Of a stretch of DNA of 20,205 bases, positions 1 to 7,299 are shown one piece after another (the first letter of the stretch is position 1; each line of letters begins with the position of its first letter). Both the position numbers and the translations under genes were made by a program. The notes below the pieces were generated by a model, which worked only from the letters and a program-made list of their open reading frames with translations, ran no database searches and had not been told where the DNA came from. The DNA is from an uncultured Bacteroidota bacterium (GTDB taxonomy: Bacteria; Bacteroidota; Bacteroidia; Bacteroidales; P3): the NCBI GenBank assembly GCA_900546465.1, contig URCX01000015.1, positions 1 to 20,205 on the forward strand. The letters are read 5' to 3'.

Positions 1-714
1 ATGGGAATGATAAACGCCGTAGGCTTGCAAAATAAGGGCGTTGATTACTTTTGTGAGCAAATATATCCTCTAATAAAGGATTATAAGACAAATGTGATTG
101 TCAATGTTTCCGGCTCCTCAATAGAAGAATATTGCACAGTAGCAGAAAAAATATCCGAGCTTGCAAATATTCCGGCAATAGAACTGAATATCTCATGTCC
201 TAATGTGAAGAAAGGTGGAATGGGTTTCGGTACCAATCCCGACATGGCGGAGGAGGTTGTATCGCAAGTAAGGAAAGTCTATAAGAAACACTTGATAGTC
301 AAATTAACTCCTAATGTAACCTCCATTGCAGAAATAGCAAAAGCCGCTGAAGGAGCAGGGGCGGATTCTCTATCAATGATAAACACTGTTTTGGCAATGG
401 CAGTTGATGCGGAAAAGCGAAAAGCTGTTCTTTCAACCATTACAGCAGGCTTATCAGGTCCGGCAATAAAGCCCATAGGTTTGAGGTGCGTATATCAAGC
501 CTCAAAAGCAGTGAAAATTCCAATCATAGGCTTGGGAGGAATAAGTAATGCAACCGATGCAATAGAGTATATCTTGGCAGGAGCAAGCGCTATACAAATA
601 GGTACTCAAAATTTCATCGACCCTTGCATCGGAAAGAAAGTCGTTGAAGGAATGCAAGAATATCTTGATAGTCATAACATAAAGCATATTTGGGATATCC
701 GAGGAGTAATTTAA
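1..714 (+). CDS. pyrD: Dihydroorotate dehydrogenase, class 1B catalytic subunit (5'-truncated)
   Basis: This FMN enzyme oxidises dihydroorotate to orotate in pyrimidine synthesis. Class 1B enzymes work with an iron-sulfur/FAD partner, PyrK, and use NAD+. The visible 237 residues carry NISCPNV with the probable catalytic Cys66 (fragment numbering), and the FMN phosphate-binding stretch GLGGIS...GASAIQIGT at about 177-202. The family is about 300 residues long, and the fragment opens in the conserved GMINAVGLQN segment, so roughly 60 N-terminal residues lie outside the window. The ATG at base 1 is an internal methionine codon, not the start. The gene ends in TAA followed by a strong hairpin. 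pyrK may lie upstream but cannot be seen. The family call is sure; subclass 1B rests on the Cys motif. Confidence 0.93.
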   Translation: MGMINAVGLQNKGVDYFCEQIYPLIKDYKTNVIVNVSGSSIEEYCTVAEKISELANIPAIELNISCPNVKKGGMGFGTNPDMAEEVVSQVRKVYKKHLIVKLTPNVTSIAEIAKAAEGAGADSLSMINTVLAMAVDAEKRKAVLSTITAGLSGPAIKPIGLRCVYQASKAVKIPIIGLGGISNATDAIEYILAGASAIQIGTQNFIDPCIGKKVVEGMQEYLDSHNIKHIWDIRGVI

Positions 715-741
715 TAGGAATATCCATACCCAATAAGCGAT

Positions 742-778
742 AAAAGAGGTGTCAGAAGATTTCTGACACCTCTTTTTT
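742..778 (+). terminator. Rho-independent terminator of pyrD
   Basis: A perfect 16-bp inverted repeat (742-757 with 761-776) has a 3-nt loop and its right arm runs into a T tract ending at 778. It lies about 28 nt after the pyrD stop. The left arm begins with AAAA, so it may also stop transcription arriving from the opposite side. Confidence 0.93.
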
Positions 779-887
779 ACAATTTTCTTTTTCAAGTTTT
801 CCTCCCGCTCTTTACTCTATTAATTCAATCAGAGAAGTCCTACCTTTTCGCTTTCTTTTCTGTCATTTTCGGAATGGGAGGGAATAT

Positions 888-917
888 AAAAAAGGAGCGA
901 CTTTGAAGAGTCGCTCC
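888..917 (-). terminator. Terminator of the methylmalonyl-CoA decarboxylase operon
   Basis: A 9-bp perfect stem (894-902 with 909-917) with a 6-nt loop is followed, on the minus strand, by six T residues (888-893). It lies 28 nt beyond the stop codon of the beta-subunit gene. Bases 779-887, between this and the pyrD terminator, hold nothing I can recognise. Confidence 0.92.
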
Positions 918-945
918 AATATAAAATTATGAAGAAAAAGAACTT

Positions 946-2295
946 TTATCCCAAGAATGCAAGCAGTACACCTGCGGCTACTGCCGAACCGATGACACCT
1001 GCAACATTCGGACCCATGGCATGCATTAGCAAAAAGTTGCCGGGATTGCACTCTTGTCCCACATTCTGAGACACACGTGCTGCCATAGGAACCGCAGATA
1101 CTCCTGCTGAACCTATAAGAGGATTGATTTTGTTCTTTGAAAAGAGGTTCATGAACTTGGCAAACAAGACTCCGGCTCCGGAACCGAGGCTGAAGGCTAT
1201 AATTCCCATCAAAAGAATGGATAAAGTCTGCAAATTCAAGAATGTACTCGCCGTTGCCGTTGCTCCAACCGAAATTCCGAGGAATATAGTACAGATATTC
1301 ATCAATTCATTCTGCACTGTTTTGCTCAATCTTTCGGTTACTCCGCACTCACGAAGGAGGTTACCCAACATCAAACAACCGATTAGCGGTGCTGCGGAAG
1401 GCAAAAGAAATGAAATAACAGCGGTTACGACTATCGGAAAGATGATTTTCTCTTTCTTTGAGACCGTTCTCAACTGTTTCATGACTATTTCTCTTTCCTC
1501 TTTCGTTGTCAGTGCTTTCATAATCGGCGGTTGAATTACCGGAACCAAAGCCATGTAGGAGTAAGCTGCCACTGCTATGGGACCCAATAACTCAGGTGCA
1601 AGTTTGGATGTAAGATATATAGCCGTCGGACCGTCTGCACCTCCTATGATTCCTATGGAACCGGCTTGTTCGTAGGTAAAGCCCAAAGCCAATGCTCCGA
1701 AGAAAGTTGCGAAAATGGCAATCTGAGCTGCTGCTCCCAAAAGAAAACTCTTAGGATTAGCCAATAGTGGACCGAAATCGGTCATCGAACCTACACCGAT
1801 GAAGATTAAGCAAGGGTATATGCCGAGTTTGACGCCCAAATACAAGTAGTCTATCAATCCGACATTGTTTGCATCGACAAATTGCGACCATTGAACATGA
1901 CCTTGTGCGAATAACTCCGGATGATACAGCCCTGCACCCGGCAAATTACTCAAAAGCATACCGAATGCTATCGGAAGCAACAATAAAGGTTCAAATTTCT
2001 TCACTATGGCAAGATATAGTAACAAGAAAGATACCAATATCATCACCAAACAAAGACCGTTCCCCACTTGGACAAACCCCATACTGTTGAAGAATTTCTC
2101 CATTTTGGTTCCTATAGTCTCATCATCGGAAGCAGTTGTTGTCGCTTGCTCGGAGGCAGTCGGCATTGTAACCGCTGCTTCTGTCGTTACGGCAGCTGCA
2201 TTCTCCTCATCGGTGTTTGCGTTGGCAACAAACGGAAGAAAGAACAAAGCCACCAATGCAGCGATTTTCAAAAGATATGATTTCAACTCTTTCAT
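946..2295 (-). CDS. mmdB: Sodium-translocating decarboxylase, beta subunit (methylmalonyl-CoA decarboxylase)
   Basis: This is the polytopic membrane subunit that decarboxylates carboxybiotin and exports Na+. The hallmark GGADGPTAI is present, with the channel/catalytic aspartate at Asp221. Further family motifs are the GNLLRECGV helix (about 311-319) and GSAGVSAVPMAARV (about 395-408), which carries the Na+-site serine region. The rest is multiple hydrophobic helices from residue 78 to the end. Unusually, the 449-residue protein begins with a signal-peptide-like segment (1-26) and an Ala/Thr/Ser/Glu-rich linker (27-62) before the first family helix; an internal Met65 could give a more typical length. 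It is the last gene of the operon, 18 nt after the biotin carrier. In OadB the same family decarboxylates oxaloacetate; the epimerase in this operon argues for methylmalonyl-CoA here. Confidence 0.94.
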   Translation of the reverse strand: MKELKSYLLKIAALVALFFLPFVANANTDEENAAAVTTEAAVTMPTASEQATTTASDDETIGTKMEKFFNSMGFVQVGNGLCLVMILVSFLLLYLAIVKKFEPLLLLPIAFGMLLSNLPGAGLYHPELFAQGHVQWSQFVDANNVGLIDYLYLGVKLGIYPCLIFIGVGSMTDFGPLLANPKSFLLGAAAQIAIFATFFGALALGFTYEQAGSIGIIGGADGPTAIYLTSKLAPELLGPIAVAAYSYMALVPVIQPPIMKALTTKEEREIVMKQLRTVSKKEKIIFPIVVTAVISFLLPSAAPLIGCLMLGNLLRECGVTERLSKTVQNELMNICTIFLGISVGATATASTFLNLQTLSILLMGIIAFSLGSGAGVLFAKFMNLFSKNKINPLIGSAGVSAVPMAARVSQNVGQECNPGNFLLMHAMGPNVAGVIGSAVAAGVLLAFLG

Positions 2296-2313
2296 CTTTC
2301 AAAGTTTTAATGA

Positions 2314-2760
2314 TTAAGCCAAATCTACCAAAGCATCATCTTGTGCAACGGTTTGTCCGGCTGAAACATATACGGCCTTCACTTCGCCATCGCGAGATGC
2401 GAGAATGTTGTTCTCCATTTTCATGGCTTCCATGACGAGTAAAACATCTCCACGCTTAACTTTGTCGCCGACTTTCACGTTAATTGATGAAATTGTTCCC
2501 GGTAGAGGCGATGTTACTGCTTGTTTTCCTGATGCCGGCTTAGGAGCCACTCCTACTGTACCCTGAGGGTTAGGTGTGTGCATGTGAGCCGCAGACGGAA
2601 TGGCAACCTTCTTGGCTACCGGTGCAGTTGCTGCCTTTTTCTTTTCGTATGCAACATCGTACGACATTCCGTTTACCTCAACATTGGCTTTATTGTGGTC
2701 GGTTACTTTAACGGTAACATCGAAATTCTGATCGCCTATTGTTATCTTAAACTTGTTCAT
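2314..2760 (-). CDS. mmdC: Biotin carboxyl carrier subunit of the decarboxylase
   Basis: This 148-residue protein carries the biotin that shuttles CO2 from the alpha subunit to the membrane beta subunit. The C-terminal biotinyl domain (about 82-148) contains the attachment motif EAMKMEN, with Lys114 the predicted biotinylation site, preceded by PLPGTI. An Ala/Pro/Lys-rich flexible linker (about 41-82) joins it to a small N-terminal domain (1-38) of the type that anchors the carrier to the complex. It lies 6 nt after the small gamma/delta subunit gene and 18 nt before mmdB. No biotin carboxylase gene is present in the operon, which fits a decarboxylase rather than an ATP-dependent carboxylase. 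Confidence 0.94.
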   Translation of the reverse strand: MNKFKITIGDQNFDVTVKVTDHNKANVEVNGMSYDVAYEKKKAATAPVAKKVAIPSAAHMHTPNPQGTVGVAPKPASGKQAVTSPLPGTISSINVKVGDKVKRGDVLLVMEAMKMENNILASRDGEVKAVYVSAGQTVAQDDALVDLA

Positions 2761-2766
2761 ATCTTT

Positions 2767-3120
2767 CTATTTGATAAAGTTTCTTACATTGTAAATTTTG
2801 GAACTCCAAGGAGAGTAACGTTTCTCCACTTCCTCAATGGTGATTACATGAGGCTCATCGTCGTGAGCATCGAAATACAAATGCATTGCCATTGCAATGG
2901 CTGCTTGTTCGAGTGGAGTCGGATGAGAATCCGTTGTTGAAGCGACTTTATTACTACTTGCGGTATCCTGCTTTGCAACAACAGATTTCTTGCCACCTTT
3001 AACAGCAGCAGACAAAACCTTTATGAAGCCTATAAGAAGCACCAATATCAAAAAAGTACAACCTATTCCGATACCACAAAGCACAAGAGCGAAACTCCAA
3101 CTTATACTTAGTACTGACAT
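2767..3120 (-). CDS. mmdD: OadG-family small membrane subunit (sodium pump decarboxylase gamma/delta)
   Basis: This 117-residue protein has one N-terminal transmembrane helix (about 8-36), a Lys/Ser/Thr-rich linker (40-65), and a conserved C-terminal segment. That segment holds an acidic/His stretch (YFDAHDDEPH) and ends SPWSSKIYNVRNFIK. This layout matches the OadG-related subunits that hold the soluble carboxyltransferase and the biotin carrier against the membrane beta subunit. Its start is 1 nt beyond the mmdA stop, so the two are probably translationally coupled. The gamma/delta naming varies between organisms; the family is clear from context and architecture. Confidence 0.88.
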   Translation of the reverse strand: MSVLSISWSFALVLCGIGIGCTFLILVLLIGFIKVLSAAVKGGKKSVVAKQDTASSNKVASTTDSHPTPLEQAAIAMAMHLYFDAHDDEPHVITIEEVEKRYSPWSSKIYNVRNFIK

Positions 3121-3121
3121 A

Positions 3122-4681
3122 TTACAAAGGTATATTGGAATGTTTCTTCATAGGATTAGTTACACGCTTCGTTTGCAAAGACTGGAACGCACGTATTACA
3201 CGGAAACGAGTGTTTCTTGGTTCGATTACATCGTCTATATATCCGTATGAAGCAGCCTTGTAAGGGTTTGCAAATGTCGTATTGTATTCTTCTTCTTTCT
3301 CTGCAACGAACTTTGCTTTCTCCTCAGGATTGCTTATTGCAGACAATTCTTTACCATACAATATCTCGATTGCACCCTTTGCTCCCATAACTGCAATTTG
3401 TGCCGTAGGCCATGCGTAGTTGAAGTCTCCACGTAATTGCTTACAAGACATAACGTCGTGAGCTCCGCCATAAGACTTACGCAAAGTAACGGTTACTTTC
3501 GGAACAGTTGCTTCGCCGTATGCAAACATCAATTTTGCTCCGTGAGTAATAATTCCGCCATACTCCTGAACACGTCCCGGCAAGAAACCCGGTACATCTA
3601 CCAAGGTCAATATCGGAATATTGAAGCAATCACAGAAACGAACAAAACGAGCAGCCTTACGAGAAGCATTTATATCCAATACTCCGGCAGCAACGTTCGG
3701 TTGGTTTGCAATAATACCCACAGAAGCTCCGCCCATACGGCAGAAACCTACTATTATATTACGAGCGAAACGTTCGTGAACCTCCAAGAATTTACCGTCA
3801 TCGACAATGGAATTTATCACTTCCATCATATCGTAAGGAAGGTTAGGATCATCAGGAATGATAGCGTTCAATTTGTCCTCCAAACGATCAAACGGATCAT
3901 TGCAAACAGTCGTAGGAGCTTCTTCCAAGTTGTTGTTGGGCAAATAAGACATCAATTCTCTTATCATTGCCAATCCTTCTTCTTCTGTCGAAGCAAGAAA
4001 ATGCGAAACGCCCGACTTTGAAGAGTGTACGGCTGCACCACCCAAATCCTCAGAAGAAATATCCTCTCCTGTTACTGTCTTAACCACCTTCGGACCTGTA
4101 ACAAACATACATGACGATTGGTCGGTCATTAGAATGAAGTCGGTCAATGCCGGTGAATAAACTGCTCCTCCGGCACATGGTCCGAAGATAGCAGAAATTT
4201 GAGGCACAACTCCTGAAGCCAAAATATTGCGTTCAAAGATCTCTGCATAACCTGCCAAAGAGTTCACACCCTCCTGAATACGGGCTCCGCCGGAATCGTT
4301 CAATCCTATGATAGGAGCTCCAACCGTCATGGCCCTATCCATGACATTGCAAATCTTTGCAGCCATCATCTCGGACAAAGCACCGCCGAATACGGTGAAA
4401 TCCTGTGCGAACACAAAGACAAGACGTCCGTTGATTGTACCTTGACCTGTTACCACACCATCGGAAAGGATTTTCTTATCCCCCATTCCGAAATCATGGC
4501 AACGATGCGTTACAAACATATCAAATTCCTCGAAGCTGTCCTTATCCAACAGCATTTCGATTCTTTCTCTTGCAGTTAATTTTCCTTTGGCATGTTGAGC
4601 GTCTATCCTCTTGATTCCTCCGCCCAACTTAGCTTTCTCTCTATTATCAAGCAACTGCTTGATTTTTTCTTCAATAGCCAT
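3122..4681 (-). CDS. mmdA: Methylmalonyl-CoA decarboxylase alpha subunit (carboxyltransferase)
   Basis: This soluble subunit transfers the carboxyl group of methylmalonyl-CoA to biotin, giving propionyl-CoA. Its 519 residues are normal for the acyl-CoA carboxylase beta/MmdA family. The N-terminal crotonase-like domain has SGGARIQEGV (130-139) and GPCAGGAVYSP (167-177), which form the CoA-side oxyanion hole. The C-terminal domain has DVPGFLPG (362-369) and YGGAHDVM (404-411), the biotin-side site. The sequence alone cannot separate MmdA from propionyl-CoA carboxylase beta (PccB). The neighbouring OadB-, OadG- and biotin-carrier-like genes and the missing biotin carboxylase favour the Na+-pumping decarboxylase. 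It starts 30 nt after the epimerase gene. Confidence 0.93.
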   Translation of the reverse strand: MAIEEKIKQLLDNREKAKLGGGIKRIDAQHAKGKLTARERIEMLLDKDSFEEFDMFVTHRCHDFGMGDKKILSDGVVTGQGTINGRLVFVFAQDFTVFGGALSEMMAAKICNVMDRAMTVGAPIIGLNDSGGARIQEGVNSLAGYAEIFERNILASGVVPQISAIFGPCAGGAVYSPALTDFILMTDQSSCMFVTGPKVVKTVTGEDISSEDLGGAAVHSSKSGVSHFLASTEEEGLAMIRELMSYLPNNNLEEAPTTVCNDPFDRLEDKLNAIIPDDPNLPYDMMEVINSIVDDGKFLEVHERFARNIIVGFCRMGGASVGIIANQPNVAAGVLDINASRKAARFVRFCDCFNIPILTLVDVPGFLPGRVQEYGGIITHGAKLMFAYGEATVPKVTVTLRKSYGGAHDVMSCKQLRGDFNYAWPTAQIAVMGAKGAIEILYGKELSAISNPEEKAKFVAEKEEEYNTTFANPYKAASYGYIDDVIEPRNTRFRVIRAFQSLQTKRVTNPMKKHSNIPL

Positions 4682-4711
4682 TAGTCTAACTCCTTATTGA
4701 AAATCCTATAA

Positions 4712-5113
4712 CTATTTGCAGCAAAGCTCTGTCAAAACTCCCAAAGTGGATTTAGGGTGCAAGAAACCTATCTTCAAGCCTTCGGCTCCGCCTCTCGATT
4801 GTTTATCGATTAACTTAATGCCTTTCTCTTGTGCATCATTCAATGCCGTATCGGTGTTTTCAACTGCGAAAGCTATGTGATGAACCCCCTGACCTCTTTT
4901 TTCAATGAAAGAAGCAATTGTACTGTCAGGACTTGTAGCCTCCAACAATTCTATTTTCACTTCTCCGATTTTGAAAAATGCAGTTCTCACTTTTTGATCT
5001 GCAACTTCCTCAATGTTATAGCATTTCAAGCCCATAACATTTTCCCAATACTTGATAGCTTCGTCCAAATTGGCAACAGCTATACCGATGTGTTCAATGT
5101 GTGTTGGTGTCAT
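4712..5113 (-). CDS. mce: Methylmalonyl-CoA epimerase
   Basis: This enzyme of the glyoxalase/vicinal-oxygen-chelate fold interconverts (R)- and (S)-methylmalonyl-CoA, linking the B12-dependent mutase to the decarboxylase. At 133 residues it has the usual size. Likely metal ligands are His8 (EHIGIAV), Glu55 in KIELLE, a histidine of GVHHIAF (78/79) and Glu129 (VLTELC); these are placed by family pattern, not by alignment. It is the first gene of the operon, with a consensus promoter about 58 nt upstream. The mutase genes are not in this window. Confidence 0.94.
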   Translation of the reverse strand: MTPTHIEHIGIAVANLDEAIKYWENVMGLKCYNIEEVADQKVRTAFFKIGEVKIELLEATSPDSTIASFIEKRGQGVHHIAFAVENTDTALNDAQEKGIKLIDKQSRGGAEGLKIGFLHPKSTLGVLTELCCK

Positions 5114-5170
5114 ATTTTATTGTATTTATAATGATTTCTCTAATATCCGTGTTCCCAAAAAATTAAGGTG

Positions 5171-5202
5171 CAAAATTACTGACTTTTTTCGTTTCCGGCA
5201 AA
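5171..5202 (-). promoter_or_regulatory. Bacteroidetes-type promoter of the mce-mmd operon
   Basis: On the minus strand TTTG (5199-5202) is followed after exactly 20 nt by TAATTTTG (5171-5178), a full match to the -33 TTTG / -7 TAnnTTTG consensus of the Bacteroidetes primary sigma factor. Transcription should start near 5165, giving a leader of about 50 nt before the mce ATG at 5113. No other promoter-like pair is seen between 5114 and 5248. Confidence 0.82.
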
Positions 5203-5248
5203 AGAAAAAGCCAAATAATTTGCACCGACTTCCGCAAGCCGTCTTTTG

Positions 5249-6274
5249 CTATGAATGTTTATCGAATTTAATTCCGTAAACTATTGATTCCAACTGCATA
5301 AGCTGATCTCTCTTCGGATGTCTCGGCGAATAAAGGAAACAATCGATCATCACAAAACGATTATTCGCCTTATCCTTGAAACAATAATTGACAAAAGGAC
5401 CTCCCATCCAATCATTGAACAATCTCCACAAACCTCTCGTCTCCACTGCTTCAAGATTTCCGATTTTCACCTGCTGCCTTTCACAAAGAAATCTTGTTTC
5501 CGTACCCATGTAAGAGCCTTTTGCAGGTCCGGGAATATATTGTTTTGCAATCTTATCCCTCAATTCCAATATCTTTTCTTCCTTGAACAATCCCTCACCC
5601 GTATAAGGCATGGTATAAATCATAATATCCAAACTTCCGTCCTTAGGTTCCTTCCTCAACCAAACGAAATTATCCTCTTCCGTTGCCATATAAAACTCAT
5701 CGGAAACAGTAAGCCAAAAGCCGAACTTCTTTTTCAATTTACGGGTAACTTCCGTATTCTCCAATTTTCTGAAAGCGGCATACACTCTTTTGTGTTCATT
5801 CTCATAGAACTTATTCCTTATAAAGCCTTCATAACGGGCGATCAAAGCAAAAAGGCTGTCTCTATTATCGACCGAAAATTCAAAGTATGCTTGCGGATAA
5901 GACTTATAATCAATCGCCTGTTTCAATTTATTTGGATTACCAGGTTTCAAATCTATTATTATCACATTACGATGCTTCTGCAACATATCCGAATTAAAAA
6001 AGCCCTTAGGGTTCATTTGCACCACATCGAATAAAGGTTCCGGCTGCGACAAGCCCTTGCACGCTTTCATGAAATACGTACCCACAGAATCCTTCACCTC
6101 GCCATTGTAAAGTTCTTCCGGCACCACCAAAACAACCTCCAATGTCTTTCCCCCCGAAGTAGGCAAACCCTTGGAGTCCGTATCCTGCTTTGTATCCTTT
6201 TTTGAACAAGCAGTAAACAACAAAGCTGCCGAAGCAACAAAAAAAGCCAATGTCTTGAAATATGTCTTACTCAT
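5249..6274 (-). CDS. DUF4837-family lipoprotein
   Basis: This is a 341-residue predicted lipoprotein of a Bacteroidota family of unknown function. The N-terminus is a lipoprotein signal: a hydrophobic run ends in the lipobox LFTAC with Cys23 as the lipidated residue. Family-like features are GKTLEVVLVVPEELY soon after the signal, LSQPEPLFDVVQ, RNVIIIDL, and near the end WMGGPFVNYCF...YSPRHPKRDQLMQLESI. The open frame extends to an ATG at 6310, but a -7 element sits at 6298-6305, so that start would lie upstream of the transcript. Met at 6274 gives the cleanest signal peptide; 6283 is the alternative. The mature protein should sit on the inner or outer membrane. It is a single-gene unit just upstream of the mce promoter. 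Confidence 0.88.
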   Translation of the reverse strand: MSKTYFKTLAFFVASAALLFTACSKKDTKQDTDSKGLPTSGGKTLEVVLVVPEELYNGEVKDSVGTYFMKACKGLSQPEPLFDVVQMNPKGFFNSDMLQKHRNVIIIDLKPGNPNKLKQAIDYKSYPQAYFEFSVDNRDSLFALIARYEGFIRNKFYENEHKRVYAAFRKLENTEVTRKLKKKFGFWLTVSDEFYMATEEDNFVWLRKEPKDGSLDIMIYTMPYTGEGLFKEEKILELRDKIAKQYIPGPAKGSYMGTETRFLCERQQVKIGNLEAVETRGLWRLFNDWMGGPFVNYCFKDKANNRFVMIDCFLYSPRHPKRDQLMQLESIVYGIKFDKHS

Positions 6275-6297
6275 AAATCCCATGATTTTACCGCTTG

Positions 6298-6329
6298 CAA
6301 AGATAATCAATTCCTTTCAATAGTAGAAA
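6298..6329 (-). promoter_or_regulatory. Probable promoter of the DUF4837 lipoprotein gene
   Basis: On the minus strand TATCTTTG (6298-6305) matches the -7 consensus TAnnTTTG. TTTC (6326-6329), one base off TTTG, lies exactly 20 nt upstream. The predicted start of transcription near 6292 leaves a leader of about 18 nt before the ATG at 6274. Confidence 0.6.
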
Positions 6330-6382
6330 TACCTCAGCCCAAAAACTCTGCATCTGCCATATTTACCACTCAGGACAAGCTC

Positions 6383-6439
6383 TTTATTCCGCATTTTATC
6401 CCGAATTGTAAAAACAAAACAGTAATTCGCCGGAATAAA
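6383..6439. repeat. Two-part inverted repeat in the 6275-6580 intergenic region
   Basis: Outer arms TTTATTCCG (6383-6391) and CGGAATAAA (6431-6439) enclose inner arms CGAATT (6402-6407) and AATTCG (6424-6429). Together they could form an interrupted hairpin with a bulge. No T tract follows on either strand, so it is a weak terminator candidate. The rest of this roughly 300-nt gap holds only the lipoprotein promoter (6298-6329); I see no gene in it. Confidence 0.4.
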
Positions 6440-6580
6440 TCGTTGTATTATAATGAAAAAAATACCAATCTATTTTCGACTTTGCTGTTTCTGCATTATC
6501 AATGCTTTAAGACAGTCCTGCTTAGCTCGAATTTTCAAACGCCTTTTTGGTTTTCCCGACCACAAAGCTGTATCGAAGAA

Positions 6581-6832
6581 CTATCGTGTCTCTTCCAAGA
6601 GTTCTCGATTGACTTCCAAGGGGCTGTACTTATGCTCCGAACTGCATTTGTCTTTGAATACATTATTCTTTCCGCAAACACAGGAAGTTCTGTCGCCGGT
6701 TATAGGGTCAACACTGGCACAACTGCGTTTGAATTGACCGTTTTTTTGTAGAAACATTTTGATGCCTATAAAACAAAAGCATAAGGCAAGTAAGATGACC
6801 GTTACTACGGCTACCGATAACAAGGTTTTCAT
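6581..6832 (-). CDS. Small single-pass membrane protein with a cysteine motif
   Basis: This 83-residue protein has one N-terminal hydrophobic helix (about 4-28) and then a short polar segment with C38...C51-V-C53...C63 around SCASVDPITGD and SCVCGKNN. The layout resembles small membrane or secreted proteins found in Bacteroidota, but I cannot assign a function. The gene starts 4 nt after dtd stops, so it is very probably the last gene of the thioredoxin-rsgA-dtd operon. The cysteine pattern could bind a metal or form disulfides in the periplasm; that is inference. A plus-strand open frame overlaps it, but the operon context favours this strand. Confidence 0.65.
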   Translation of the reverse strand: MKTLLSVAVVTVILLALCFCFIGIKMFLQKNGQFKRSCASVDPITGDRTSCVCGKNNVFKDKCSSEHKYSPLEVNRELLEETR

Positions 6833-6836
6833 ATCT

Positions 6837-7289
6837 TTATTCTTTATTTTTTGTGTCTATAATAATGGTTGTGGGACCGTTGTTGACCAATTCTATCTGC
6901 ATATCGGCTCCGAATATTCCGGTTTTCACTTCTTTGGGAAAGCCTTGCTGTATTGTGGCAACGAATTTCTCGTACATAGGTTTTGAAAACTCCGGTTTGG
7001 CTGCTCTTAGATAGCTTGGTCGATTACCTTTCTTTGTGCTTGCATGGAGAGTGAACTGACTTACCACCATCAACTCCCCGTTCACGTCCTCGACAGAAAG
7101 ATTCATCACTCCTTCTTGGTCATCGAACACTCTCAATCTGCGTATTTTGCCGCTTAACCATTCGATATCCTCCTCCGTATCGCTCTCCTCTATACCCAAA
7201 AGCACCATCAAACCTTCACTTATCTCGGAATAAGGCTGCGAATCTGTTTTTAGAATGGCTCGTATTACTTTTTGTATGACTGCTCTCAT
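6837..7289 (-). CDS. dtd: D-aminoacyl-tRNA deacylase
   Basis: This cytoplasmic proofreading enzyme hydrolyses D-aminoacyl-tRNA and glycyl-tRNA(Ala), freeing tRNA from wrong amino acids. The 150 residues match the family length. Both signature motifs are present: SQFTL (77-81) and NNGPTT (136-141), the latter holding the cross-subunit Gly-cisPro that excludes L-amino acids. The gene lies 10 nt after rsgA and 4 nt before the small membrane protein, in one operon. Confidence 0.96.
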   Translation of the reverse strand: MRAVIQKVIRAILKTDSQPYSEISEGLMVLLGIEESDTEEDIEWLSGKIRRLRVFDDQEGVMNLSVEDVNGELMVVSQFTLHASTKKGNRPSYLRAAKPEFSKPMYEKFVATIQQGFPKEVKTGIFGADMQIELVNNGPTTIIIDTKNKE

Positions 7290-7299
7290 GCTTTCCCTC

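Noticed and set aside
1..3. ATG at base 1 as the pyrD start
   Set aside because: It falls in a conserved internal segment of the family; about 60 residues are missing upstream.
3437..4021. Plus-strand open frame of 194 codons
   Set aside because: Antisense to mmdA, whose motifs are unambiguous; no promoter or family resemblance.
5318..6034. Plus-strand open frame of 238 codons
   Set aside because: It is wholly antisense to the DUF4837 lipoprotein, has no recognisable domain, and its composition mirrors the opposite strand.
6453..6737. Plus-strand open frame of 94 codons beginning MKKIPIYF
   Set aside because: It overlaps the small membrane protein antisense for most of its length. It has no recognised domain, whereas the minus-strand gene fits the operon spacing.
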